This document shows, in pieces, positions 42,695 through 52,241 of a stretch of 64,000 nt of DNA (positions within the stretch are counted from its first letter, which is position 1; the number at the start of each line of letters is the position of its first letter). Source of the stretch: Lentzea nigeriaca (GTDB lineage Bacteria; Actinomycetota; Actinomycetes; Mycobacteriales; Pseudonocardiaceae); NCBI RefSeq assembly GCF_016907955.1, contig NZ_JAFBCX010000006.1:496001-560000 (forward strand). The letters are read 5' to 3'. The notes below the pieces were generated by a model. The model saw only the letters and a program-made list of their open reading frames with translations, did no database searches and was not told the origin of the DNA. Both the position numbers and the translations under genes were made by a program.

Positions 42695-42853
42695 CGACGA
42701 TCACCCATTCCAGTGACCAGCACACCGGTCACGCCGAAGAAGCGCGAACCCTGACCCTCATACCGCCAGTTGAGTCCACAAAGGATCGTCACCAGCACAA
42801 ACAATGGCACACTTGACAACGACGGAATCGCTGAGGAATCCGTGTGCCAAAGC

Positions 42854-42988
42854 CGGCGGGTCGGATCCGCCGCGGTCGCGGCCGGCGCAGCTGTCGGGAC
42901 TCCGGCCGTGCAGGCACATCCCCAGCCCGGAAGCAGGCAGAAGCCCACGGTGGTGCTCGTGCACGGTGCGTTCGCCGACGCCTCCGGC
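42854..42988 (+). pseudogene. N-terminal remnant of a secreted alpha/beta hydrolase
   Basis: The frame reads RRVGSAAVAAGAAVGTPAVQA, an export-signal-like stretch, and then KPTVVLVHGAFADASG, the exact opening of alpha/beta hydrolases with the oxyanion HG motif. After this, similarity stops: no nucleophile elbow, Asp or His follows within the next 100 bases, where the nitrate operon promoter begins. It is therefore a decayed or truncated hydrolase gene, not a functional one. Confidence 0.65.
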
Positions 42989-43055
42989 TGCTACGGCGTT
43001 GCCGCGCAGGGCAGCGACTTCGGGGACAACTCGAACTCCGGCTCCTCAACGACCC

Positions 43056-43082
43056 GTAACGTGGCTACAACGGTTCAGAAAC
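43056..43082 (+). promoter_or_regulatory. GlnR-like binding site upstream of nitrate reductase
   Basis: GTAAC-n6-ACAAC-n6-GAAAC fits the a-b-a/b spaced half-site pattern of actinobacterial GlnR (gTnAc-n6-GaAAc repeats at 11-bp steps), ending 22 bases before the start codon. GlnR activates nitrogen-assimilation genes including nitrate and nitrite reductases, so placement supports the call. The middle half-site is a poor match. Confidence 0.55.
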
Positions 43083-43104
43083 GTGGGCCACGGACGCTGT
43101 CCGT

Positions 43105-45171
<2,067 letters not shown>

Positions 45172-45185
45172 GAGGAGCCCTCCAA

Positions 45186-45533
45186 GTGCATTCCACACCA
45201 CGATTCCTGCAGGGCGTCCGCGCCTTCGAGGGTCAGGGGCTGGAGAAACCGTTCCTGCTCGATCCCGCGCTGGCCTATGTGGTCCCGCTCGGGAGCACAG
45301 CGCAGCCACTGTACTTCCGGGGCGGGAACAGCACCGGGGAGCTGGTGTACGTGGTGCTCATGCGCGACGGGCAGCCCATGCGCTACTTCCCCATCGGGGC
45401 GAGGGAATCCACGCACGTCGCACTACGGGTCGTCGAGGATCTGCTCAGCGACACCCGTGTCGAACTCCATGCGGCGGCACCAGAGGGGCTGTCCGGAACA
45501 CTGGTGGTCGATTTCGGCATGGTCGAGATCTGA
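45186..45533 (+). CDS. Small conserved protein of actinomycete nitrate-assimilation operons
   Basis: 115 residues from a GTG with GAGAGGAG upstream, 14 bases after the nitrate reductase stop and 10 bases before nirB. It has no signal peptide, cysteine cluster or cofactor motif; the text (PLYFRGGNSTGELVYVVLMRDGQPMRYFPIGA) looks like a compact beta fold. In Amycolatopsis the nas operon also carries a small gene of unknown role between nitrate reductase and nitrite reductase (nasK), and this gene occupies the same slot. An accessory role, such as enzyme assembly or electron transfer scaffold, is only inferred. Confidence 0.75.
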   Translation: MHSTPRFLQGVRAFEGQGLEKPFLLDPALAYVVPLGSTAQPLYFRGGNSTGELVYVVLMRDGQPMRYFPIGARESTHVALRVVEDLLSDTRVELHAAAPEGLSGTLVVDFGMVEI

Positions 45534-45543
45534 GGGGGAAGCT

Positions 45544-48012
45544 GTGACGAACCCGCAGCGGCTGGTGGTCGTGGGCAACGGCATGGCCGGCGCCAGGGCG
45601 GTGGAGGAGATTCTCCACCGCGGCGGTGACCGGATGTTCTCGATCACGATGTTCGGGGACGAACCGTACGGCAACTACAACCGCATCCTGTTGTCCGGTC
45701 TGCTGGCCGGCACCGACGACGCGGAGGAGATCTTCCTCAACCCCGTGGAGTGGTACCGGGACAACGGGATCACGCTGCACGCCGGGGTCCGTGTCGTGCG
45801 GATCGACCGGTTCGCCAAGCTGGTGCTGGCCGACGACGGCTCGGTCACGCCGTACGACAAGCTGATCATCGCAACCGGCAGCCGGCCGTTCTACCCGCCC
45901 GTCGAGGGAATGTGGCGTGACAACAAGACACTCACCCCGGGCGTGTTCGGCTTCCGCACGCTCGACGACTGCGCCGCGATGGTTCACCACGCCCGCGAGC
46001 ACCGGCGAGCCGTGGTGATCGGCGGCGGTCTGCTCGGCCTGGAGGCCGCGCACGGCCTGCGCGCGAACGGACTCGAGGTGCACGTCGTCCAGTCGGCGCC
46101 GCTGCTGATGAACCAGCAACTCGACACCCAGGCCGGACACGTGCTCCGCCGTTCGGTGGACAAGCTCGGCATCACCGTCCACACCGGACAGCGGCTGACC
46201 GCCATCCGGCACGAGAACATCGTGACCGGAGTGGTCTTCGCCGACGGGTCGACCATCGACTGCGACATGGTCGTCGTCACCGCGGGGATCCGCCCCAACG
46301 TCGGGCTCGGCATCGTCTCCGGACTCACGGTGGAACGGGGAATCGTCGTCGACGACCAGCTGCGCTCGATCGACGACGACGACATCTACGCGGTCGGGGA
46401 GTGCGCGCAACACCGCGGCGAGGTCTACGGCCTGGTCGCGCCGCTGTGGGAGCAGGCCGTGGTGCTCGCCGAGCACGTCACCGGCCACAACCCGCACTCC
46501 GCCTACCACGGGTCACGGACGGCGACGAAGCTCAAGGTCGCCGGGATCGACGTGGCGACGATGGGCCTCAAGCAGCCGGAGCGGGAGGACGACGAGTTCG
46601 TGCAGTTCTCCGAGCCGAGGCACGGCGTGTACAAGACCGTGATCATCCGCGACGACCGGCTCGTCGGGGCGACCCTGATGGGCGACGTGAGCAAGGTCGC
46701 CTTTCTCATGCAGGCCTTCGACCGCGGGCTGCCCCTGCCCGAGGAACGCATCCAGCTCCTGTTCGACATCGGCACACCGGCTCCGTCCGTCGGCGCGGCC
46801 GAACTGGACGACGACGCCCAGGTCTGCAACTGCAACGGGGTGAGCAAGGCCGATCTCGTCACCCGCGTACGGGCGGGGGAACGCACGCTGTCCGGGGTCA
46901 TGAACGCCACCAGGGCGGGCAAGGGCTGCGGCTCGTGCAAGGGCCTGGTCGCCGACATCGTCGAATGGGCCGCGGGCGGGAAGATCGAGGACGATCCCGC
47001 GGCGAACTGGTACGTGCCGTGCATCCCGATGGACAAACCGGAGCTCATGGCCGAGATCCGGTCGCGGGGGCTGCGGTCGGTCTCCGCGGTGTTCGCCGAA
47101 CTCACCCGCGACGGGCGGCCGGACGCGGCGAGCAAGATGGCGCTGACCTCGTTGCTGCGCATGATGTGGGGCACGGAGTTCGTCGACGAGCGGGACGCCC
47201 GCTTCGTCAACGACCGGGTGCACGCGAACATCCAGAAGGACGGCACGTTCTCCGTCGTCCCGCAGATCAAGGGCGGGGTGACCACCCCTGCGGAGCTGCG
47301 CCGGATCGCCGAGGTCGCAGAGCGCTACGACGTGCCGCTGGTGAAGCTCACCGGTGGACAGCGCATCGACCTGCTCGGCGTGCGCAAGGAGGACCTGCCC
47401 AAGGTATGGGCCGATCTCGGCATGCCGTCCGGCCACGCCTACGGCAAGAGCTTCCGCACCGTGAAGACCTGTGTCGGCTCCGACTTCTGCCGGTACGGGC
47501 TCGGTGACTCCACCGCGCTGGGCATCGCCATCGAGGAACGCTTCAAAGGCCTGGAGAGCCCGGGCAAGCTGAAGCTGGCCGTCGCCGGCTGTCCGCGCAA
47601 CTGCTCGGAGGCACTGGTCAAGGACCTGGGCGTGGTCGCCGTCGAGGGCGGTCGCTGGGAGATCTACGTCGGCGGCGCGGCGGGCGCGCACGTCCGCAAG
47701 GGCGACCTTCTGACCACAGTGGACAGTCCCGACGAGGTCATCACCATCACCGGGCGGTTCCTGCAGTACTACCGGGAGAACGCCCGGTGGCTGGAGCGGA
47801 CGTACGCCTTCGTGCCCCGCATCGGCATCGACCGGGTCCGCGCCGTCGTGGTGTCCGACAGCGAAGGCATCGCCGCCCGGCTGGACGCGGCGATGCAGGC
47901 ATCCGTGGCGGCCTACCGTGATCCGTGGCTGGAAGGGGAGAAACCCGTCACCCCCGGTCAGTTCCGCACCGCGCTCCCGCTGATCGACCTGCCACAGGTG
48001 CCGGTGCGATGA
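45544..48012 (+). CDS. nirB: NAD(P)H nitrite reductase, large subunit
   Basis: 822 residues. It reduces nitrite to ammonium in the cytoplasm. Order: FAD/NAD(P)H pyridine-nucleotide disulfide oxidoreductase region (VVVGNGMAGARAVEE at ~7, VVIGGGLLGLEAAHGL at ~158), a bacterioferredoxin-like [2Fe-2S] domain (CNCNG ~428, GCGSCKG ~461), then the sirohaem/[4Fe-4S] reductase half with TCVGSDFC (~642) and GCPRNCSEA (~682). All cofactor ligands are present. The GTG after GAGGGGGAA is chosen; a longer frame overlaps the previous gene. Its stop overlaps nirD in ATGA. Confidence 0.95.
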   Translation: MTNPQRLVVVGNGMAGARAVEEILHRGGDRMFSITMFGDEPYGNYNRILLSGLLAGTDDAEEIFLNPVEWYRDNGITLHAGVRVVRIDRFAKLVLADDGSVTPYDKLIIATGSRPFYPPVEGMWRDNKTLTPGVFGFRTLDDCAAMVHHAREHRRAVVIGGGLLGLEAAHGLRANGLEVHVVQSAPLLMNQQLDTQAGHVLRRSVDKLGITVHTGQRLTAIRHENIVTGVVFADGSTIDCDMVVVTAGIRPNVGLGIVSGLTVERGIVVDDQLRSIDDDDIYAVGECAQHRGEVYGLVAPLWEQAVVLAEHVTGHNPHSAYHGSRTATKLKVAGIDVATMGLKQPEREDDEFVQFSEPRHGVYKTVIIRDDRLVGATLMGDVSKVAFLMQAFDRGLPLPEERIQLLFDIGTPAPSVGAAELDDDAQVCNCNGVSKADLVTRVRAGERTLSGVMNATRAGKGCGSCKGLVADIVEWAAGGKIEDDPAANWYVPCIPMDKPELMAEIRSRGLRSVSAVFAELTRDGRPDAASKMALTSLLRMMWGTEFVDERDARFVNDRVHANIQKDGTFSVVPQIKGGVTTPAELRRIAEVAERYDVPLVKLTGGQRIDLLGVRKEDLPKVWADLGMPSGHAYGKSFRTVKTCVGSDFCRYGLGDSTALGIAIEERFKGLESPGKLKLAVAGCPRNCSEALVKDLGVVAVEGGRWEIYVGGAAGAHVRKGDLLTTVDSPDEVITITGRFLQYYRENARWLERTYAFVPRIGIDRVRAVVVSDSEGIAARLDAAMQASVAAYRDPWLEGEKPVTPGQFRTALPLIDLPQVPVR

Positions 48013-48326
48013 GCGCGGAGCACCCGGTAGCCCGGGCCGACGACATCCCGGTGGGCGAAGGCCGCGCCCACGTCGTCGCCGGTCAGCAGATCGCCGTGTT
48101 CCGGTTGCGGGACGGCCGGATCCGCGCCGTCCAGGCAACCTGCCCGCACGCGGGCGGCCCTCTGGCCGACGGCCTGGTCGACGACACCGTCGTCATCTGC
48201 CCGCTGCACAACCACACCTTCGACCTCGCCACGGGCTGCTCGACCACCGGCCAGCCAGCGGTCCGCACGTACCCCGCACACGTCGACGACAACGGCAACA
48301 TCATCGTGTCCGTGCCACAACCATGA
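48009..48326 (+). CDS. nirD: Nitrite reductase small subunit, Rieske type
   Basis: 105 residues. The Rieske [2Fe-2S] pattern is intact (CPHAGGPLADG ... CPLHNHTFDLATG). NirD partners NirB in cytoplasmic nitrite reductase. Unlike many NirD proteins in proteobacteria, which have lost the cysteines, this one should bind a cluster. It overlaps nirB by four bases and ends the operon. Confidence 0.93.
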   Translation: MSAEHPVARADDIPVGEGRAHVVAGQQIAVFRLRDGRIRAVQATCPHAGGPLADGLVDDTVVICPLHNHTFDLATGCSTTGQPAVRTYPAHVDDNGNIIVSVPQP

Positions 48327-48437
48327 CATCGGCAGGTCATGCGGCCTCGGCCAGTTCGCCCCATCGCCGCCAGGTGGCGAGGAGCGGTCCGGCGAACCCG
48401 TCCGCCAGCGTCTCGAACGTCGAACCGGCCGTGCTGC

Positions 48438-49079
48438 CTACTCCCCGCCGGGCGGAACCGACTTCCTGACGTCCACGAGAATGTCGATCACGTCGCACGC
48501 CATGGCCACCACGTCGTCGAGCTGCTCGGCGAGGTCCATGTCGGTGAAGGTGAAGCACGCTGTGCCGTCGACGACGTCCACAGCCGGTGGCTGATACGAC
48601 TCCAGCTGGGCGAACACCTTCTTCGCGGTCTCTCCCGCCACGAGAGGCGCCAGGCTGCCCAGGACCCCGTAACGCCGGGCGCCCTGGATGGGGTTCAGCT
48701 GGAGGTCTCCCGTCAGTTCCGGCGCGTCCACGGCCACCACCAGGCCCGGGACGACGGCCCACCTGACCGGGACGCCCTGCCAGGTTCCCGCGCGCACCGA
48801 CGAGGCGAAGACGGCGACCCGCATCGCCCGCCCGTTCCGGGTTCCCGCCAGCGCCACGTGCCGCGTCCGTTCGGAAGCCCCCATCCGCCCCGCGGGCACG
48901 TCCTCATCGTCGGGGACCTGCCGCCACAGGGGCTCGCGCGCCTGGCGCCGGAGTGCACCGGTGGCGACCGAGAGGGAGCGGGCCTGGGCGTTCTCCTGCC
49001 CGACGTTGACGATCGACACCACGGCGATAATGATCAACAGGAGGACCCCGATCACCATCAGGACCTGCAGCAGACCCAT
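48438..49079 (-). CDS. Single-pass membrane protein of unknown function
   Basis: 213 residues. One N-terminal membrane helix (LLQVLMVIGVLLLIIIAVVSIV) is followed by an Arg-rich segment and a soluble domain with alternating hydrophobic strands (VRWAVVPGLVVAVDAPELTGDLQLN). Not recognised. It is convergent with nirD and divergent from the two-component system, with 265 bp to the response regulator. Confidence 0.7.
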   Translation of the reverse strand: MGLLQVLMVIGVLLLIIIAVVSIVNVGQENAQARSLSVATGALRRQAREPLWRQVPDDEDVPAGRMGASERTRHVALAGTRNGRAMRVAVFASSVRAGTWQGVPVRWAVVPGLVVAVDAPELTGDLQLNPIQGARRYGVLGSLAPLVAGETAKKVFAQLESYQPPAVDVVDGTACFTFTDMDLAEQLDDVVAMACDVIDILVDVRKSVPPGGE

Positions 49080-49344
49080 GCGCCCTCCGAGGAGCGTTGT
49101 GCGGCATGGCTCCCCGGTCGCGGGAGGCCCCTCATTGGACTACGCGGCCGGCTCCGCTTCACTCCTTTCCGGGCGGAGTCACCTTCTTGACGTAGAGCAG
49201 CTGGTCGCCCGGCTCGATCGCATCTCGTGGCCGTCTTCGACCCACCGAAGATCGCCCGTCCGATCGTCGCGGTCCGTGTCTCCGTTGCGACACCAAGTGA
49301 GAACGGGGATGTAAAGCTCGGCTCGAAACTGACAAAGTATCCGC
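49080..49344. other. Intergenic region upstream of two-component system, possible gene remnant
   Basis: No intact gene. On the minus strand a short segment reads DAIEPGDQLLYVKKVTPPGKE before a stop, a protein-like text whose end resembles the end of the adjacent membrane protein (DVRKSVPPGGE). It could be the decayed end of a former copy. The region must also carry the promoter of the response regulator. Confidence 0.3.
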
Positions 49345-50028
49345 GTGCCAAATCCTGCACCGGCGCCGGAGCCGGTCCGACTGCTCCTCGTCGAGGACGA
49401 TCAGGAAACGGCGGCCATGCTGGCCGAGCTGTTCGCGGACGAGGGCTACGAGGTCGACGTGGCCCTGGACGGGCAACAGGGACTGCACCTCGCGCTGAGC
49501 CGCAAACCGGGCGTCATCGTGCTCGACCGGGGACTACCCGCGATCGACGGGCTGGAGCTCATGGTCCGGCTGCGGCGGGTGGGAGTGACCGCGAAGATCC
49601 TGATGTTGACCGGCCACGGTGACGTCTCCGAACGGGTGCGAGGGCTGAACGCCGGCGCTGACGACTACGTCAGCAAGCCGTTCGACCTGGACGAGCTGAT
49701 CGCCAGGGTCCGGGCCCTGCACCGCCGGCACCTGGAACACACCGATCTGCTCCCTCTCGGCCAGGGGTACCTCGACCCCCGCCAACGCGAGGTGCTGACC
49801 TCGAAGAGAGGCCTGGTCCAGCTGTCCGCTCGCGAATGCGACTTGCTTCGCACCCTCGCCGTCGCTCCCGACGTCATCCGCCGGCGTTCGGACCTCCGCA
49901 CCCAGGTATTCCCGGAAGCCACCTCGGAGTCCATCGTGGACACATATGTGCACTACCTGCGCCGCAAGCTGGGGCGCGAGGCCATCCACACCGTGCACGG
50001 TCTCGGTTACCGCGCCGGGGTGGTGTGA
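49345..50028 (+). CDS. OmpR-family response regulator
   Basis: 227 residues. The receiver domain shows the acidic pair (VEDDQE, ~14-16), phosphoacceptor Asp (IVLDRGLP, ~57), Thr in MLTGHGD and Lys in YVSKPFD. The winged-helix effector domain ends with VDTYVHYLRRKLGREAIHTVHGLGYRAG. The GTG start gives the shortest full receiver; no clear ribosome-binding site precedes it. The TGATG junction couples it to the sensor kinase. The regulon is unknown. Confidence 0.93.
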   Translation: MPNPAPAPEPVRLLLVEDDQETAAMLAELFADEGYEVDVALDGQQGLHLALSRKPGVIVLDRGLPAIDGLELMVRLRRVGVTAKILMLTGHGDVSERVRGLNAGADDYVSKPFDLDELIARVRALHRRHLEHTDLLPLGQGYLDPRQREVLTSKRGLVQLSARECDLLRTLAVAPDVIRRRSDLRTQVFPEATSESIVDTYVHYLRRKLGREAIHTVHGLGYRAGVV

Positions 50029-51299
50029 TGACCGCGCTCACCCGCACCCGCTGGTCGATCACCGCACGGCTGACGCTGCTGGCCACGGGGATCGTGCTGT
50101 TCATCGAGTGCCTCATCTACCTCATCACGGCGCACATGCGCGAGAACGACACCCGCCACGACCTGATGTGGGCGATGGAGCACTCGTCGATCTCCGTGCC
50201 ACCCGCGTGCACGTGGCTCGTCGTCGAACGCGATGGCGTGGTCACCGGAACCCCCGGACTGCCCGCGGGCTTCCCGTTGTCCGAGAGCCTGCGCCACGCC
50301 GGCGCGCCGCGGTTCGAGCAGATCGAGCTCGACGGGCAGAGCTATCGCGTCCTCACGCAGCGGCGCGGCGACGAGGCTGTGCAGGTCGTCCTGGACGAGC
50401 GGTTCCACTTGCTGGAGCGGCAGAACCTGCTGTTCGCGTTCAGCGTGGCGCTGCTGCTGTCCGCGCTGACCGTGGTCGTCGTCGTCCCCGCCGGGAGCCG
50501 TTTCCTCTTCAACCAGGCGATAAAGCCACTCAACGAAGCCCTGGCGCGGCAACAGCGGTTCGTCGCCGACGCGAGCCACGAGCTGCGCGCACCCCTGACC
50601 CAGCTGCACACCAGGGCACAGCTGCTGGCGCGCAAGGTGGACAGGATGAAGTGTCCGGAAGCCCTGGCCGAGGAGATGAGACGGCTGGTCAACGGCACCC
50701 GCCAACTCGGTGACGTGGTCGACGACATCCTCCGCTCCGCGATCTCCGCCGAACAGCCGCGCTCCGCCCTGGTGGACCTGGCGGAACTGGCGAACGAGGT
50801 GGTCGCGGCAGAGGACGCGCGAGCCTCCGAAACGGGACTGGTGCTGGAGGTACGGCAGGCACCGGGCCAGTTTCTGGTGCCAGGAGAAGCGTCCGCGTTG
50901 CGCCGGGTGGTCATCGCGTTGGTGGACAACGCGATCGGCCACACGCCGGCGGACGGCACCGTCGTCGTCACCCTGGAGACGCCGACCCAGACCACGGTCC
51001 GGTTGTCGGTGCGCGACAACGGAATCGGCTTCGACCAGGCGGACGAGAGGTCGCTGTTCGAGCGCTTCAGCTGCGGCACGGCGGGACAGGGCCAGCGGTT
51101 CGGCATCGGGCTGTCGCTCGTCCGCGAGATCGTGGAAGCCCACCACGGCACGGTGTCAGCCGAGGGCAGGCCGGGCGTCGGCGCGGTGTTCACCGTGGAC
51201 CTGCCGGCCGCGACGCCGGCGATCACGTGGCCCTCCACGGCGCCGGTCTCGGTGACGCCGCGGGCCAGGTCCACGGGAGTTCACATCGCACGGCGGTAG
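50028..51299 (+). CDS. Sensor histidine kinase
   Basis: 423 residues. Membrane helices at ~12-35 and ~135-160 flank a short extracellular region (~100 residues with one cysteine). The dimerisation box is FVADASHELRAPLTQL (His ~190), and the ATPase domain shows ALVDNAIGHTP (N box), VRDNGIGFDQ (G1) and GIGLSLVREIVEAHHG (G2). There is no clear HAMP domain between helix 2 and the H box, only ~25 residues. The C-terminal tail (~25 residues, Pro/Thr/Arg rich) runs 19 bases into the convergent lysR gene. Confidence 0.92.
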   Translation: MTALTRTRWSITARLTLLATGIVLFIECLIYLITAHMRENDTRHDLMWAMEHSSISVPPACTWLVVERDGVVTGTPGLPAGFPLSESLRHAGAPRFEQIELDGQSYRVLTQRRGDEAVQVVLDERFHLLERQNLLFAFSVALLLSALTVVVVVPAGSRFLFNQAIKPLNEALARQQRFVADASHELRAPLTQLHTRAQLLARKVDRMKCPEALAEEMRRLVNGTRQLGDVVDDILRSAISAEQPRSALVDLAELANEVVAAEDARASETGLVLEVRQAPGQFLVPGEASALRRVVIALVDNAIGHTPADGTVVVTLETPTQTTVRLSVRDNGIGFDQADERSLFERFSCGTAGQGQRFGIGLSLVREIVEAHHGTVSAEGRPGVGAVFTVDLPAATPAITWPSTAPVSVTPRARSTGVHIARR

Positions 51300-52234
51300 T
51301 CAGCCGGATCGGGTTCCACGACGAGGAACGGCTTGCGGGTGCGGAAGCGCTCGTCGGAGGCCATGGTGACGACGTCGGTCGCGACGGAGGCCAGCGGCGA
51401 GCCGGGCCGCCAGACCAGCATGGTGCGGCACCAGAGCGGTTCCTCGGCGAGGGGGCGGAGCACCACGTCGGGCACGGGCGGCGAGCTCATCGGGAACAGG
51501 CCGACGGTGGTGCCGGAGCCGACGATGGTGGCCGCGGTGCCGTGGTCGGCACCGAAATGCCGGAACCGCGGCACGAACCCGGCACGCTCACACGCGGTGC
51601 GCAGACTCTGCCGCAGGCCGCCCGCCTTGTCCGCTGGTGCGATCCAGTCGTACTCGGCGAGGTGGGCCAGTCTGATCCTGTCGCGGCCGGCCTCGGGGTG
51701 GTCGACGTGCAGGCCGACCAGCAACGGCTCGACCCCGAGGTCGCGGAAGATCAGCCCGTGCGGTTTCGGCGCCGGTGCGTCAGGGTGCTCGGTGATCACC
51801 GCGAGGTCGAGCCGCGAGGTGCGCACCAGGTCCACGACCTCCCCGGAGTCGTCCTCCACGTAGGTGATCTGCTCGTGGTCCGGCCGCAGGCCGCGCAACG
51901 CCGCGGCGACGGTGGAGATCCACGGGCTGTCCACGCCTCCCAGCCGGATCGTCGCGGCTCCGCCGCCCTGCGCACGGGTGCGGGCCGTGGCGATCAGGTC
52001 GTCGAACTGACCGATCACCAACCGCGCGCCGTGCAGCACGTGGGTGCCCAGGTCGGTCGGCTCGACCCCGTGCGGACGGCGGAGGAACAGCGGCGCACCG
52101 AACTCCCGCTCGATCCGGCCGAGCTGCGCGGTGAGCCCGGACTGAGCGATCCGCAACGAGGCCGCGGCCCTGCTGATGCTGCCCGCCTCGGCCACCGCCA
52201 CGACGACCTGAAGATGCCGAAGTCCCAACTCCAT
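51281..52234 (-). CDS. LysR-family regulator, probable cluster regulator
   Basis: 317 residues. Standard LTTR: N-terminal winged helix (LRHLQVVVAVAEAGSISRAAASL, ~5-28 in part; QSGLTAQLGRIEREFG) and a two-lobed effector domain. It is the last gene of a leftward operon with an exporter and a flavodoxin-like reductase. That operon diverges from the aminohydroxybenzoate operon, making LysR the likely pathway regulator of both. The effector is unknown. Eight bases separate it from the exporter stop. Confidence 0.9.
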   Translation of the reverse strand: MELGLRHLQVVVAVAEAGSISRAAASLRIAQSGLTAQLGRIEREFGAPLFLRRPHGVEPTDLGTHVLHGARLVIGQFDDLIATARTRAQGGGAATIRLGGVDSPWISTVAAALRGLRPDHEQITYVEDDSGEVVDLVRTSRLDLAVITEHPDAPAPKPHGLIFRDLGVEPLLVGLHVDHPEAGRDRIRLAHLAEYDWIAPADKAGGLRQSLRTACERAGFVPRFRHFGADHGTAATIVGSGTTVGLFPMSSPPVPDVVLRPLAEEPLWCRTMLVWRPGSPLASVATDVVTMASDERFRTRKPFLVVEPDPADYRRAM

Positions 52235-52241
52235 GACGCCC

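Larger units (their letters stand above)
42435..43104. other. Gene-poor interval between NB-ARC regulator and nitrate operon
   Basis: About 670 bp with no intact gene. It holds, left to right, a stem-loop, the N-terminal remnant of an alpha/beta hydrolase gene, and a GlnR-like box just before the nitrate reductase. The first part appears lower in GC than the flanking coding regions. Confidence 0.6.
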
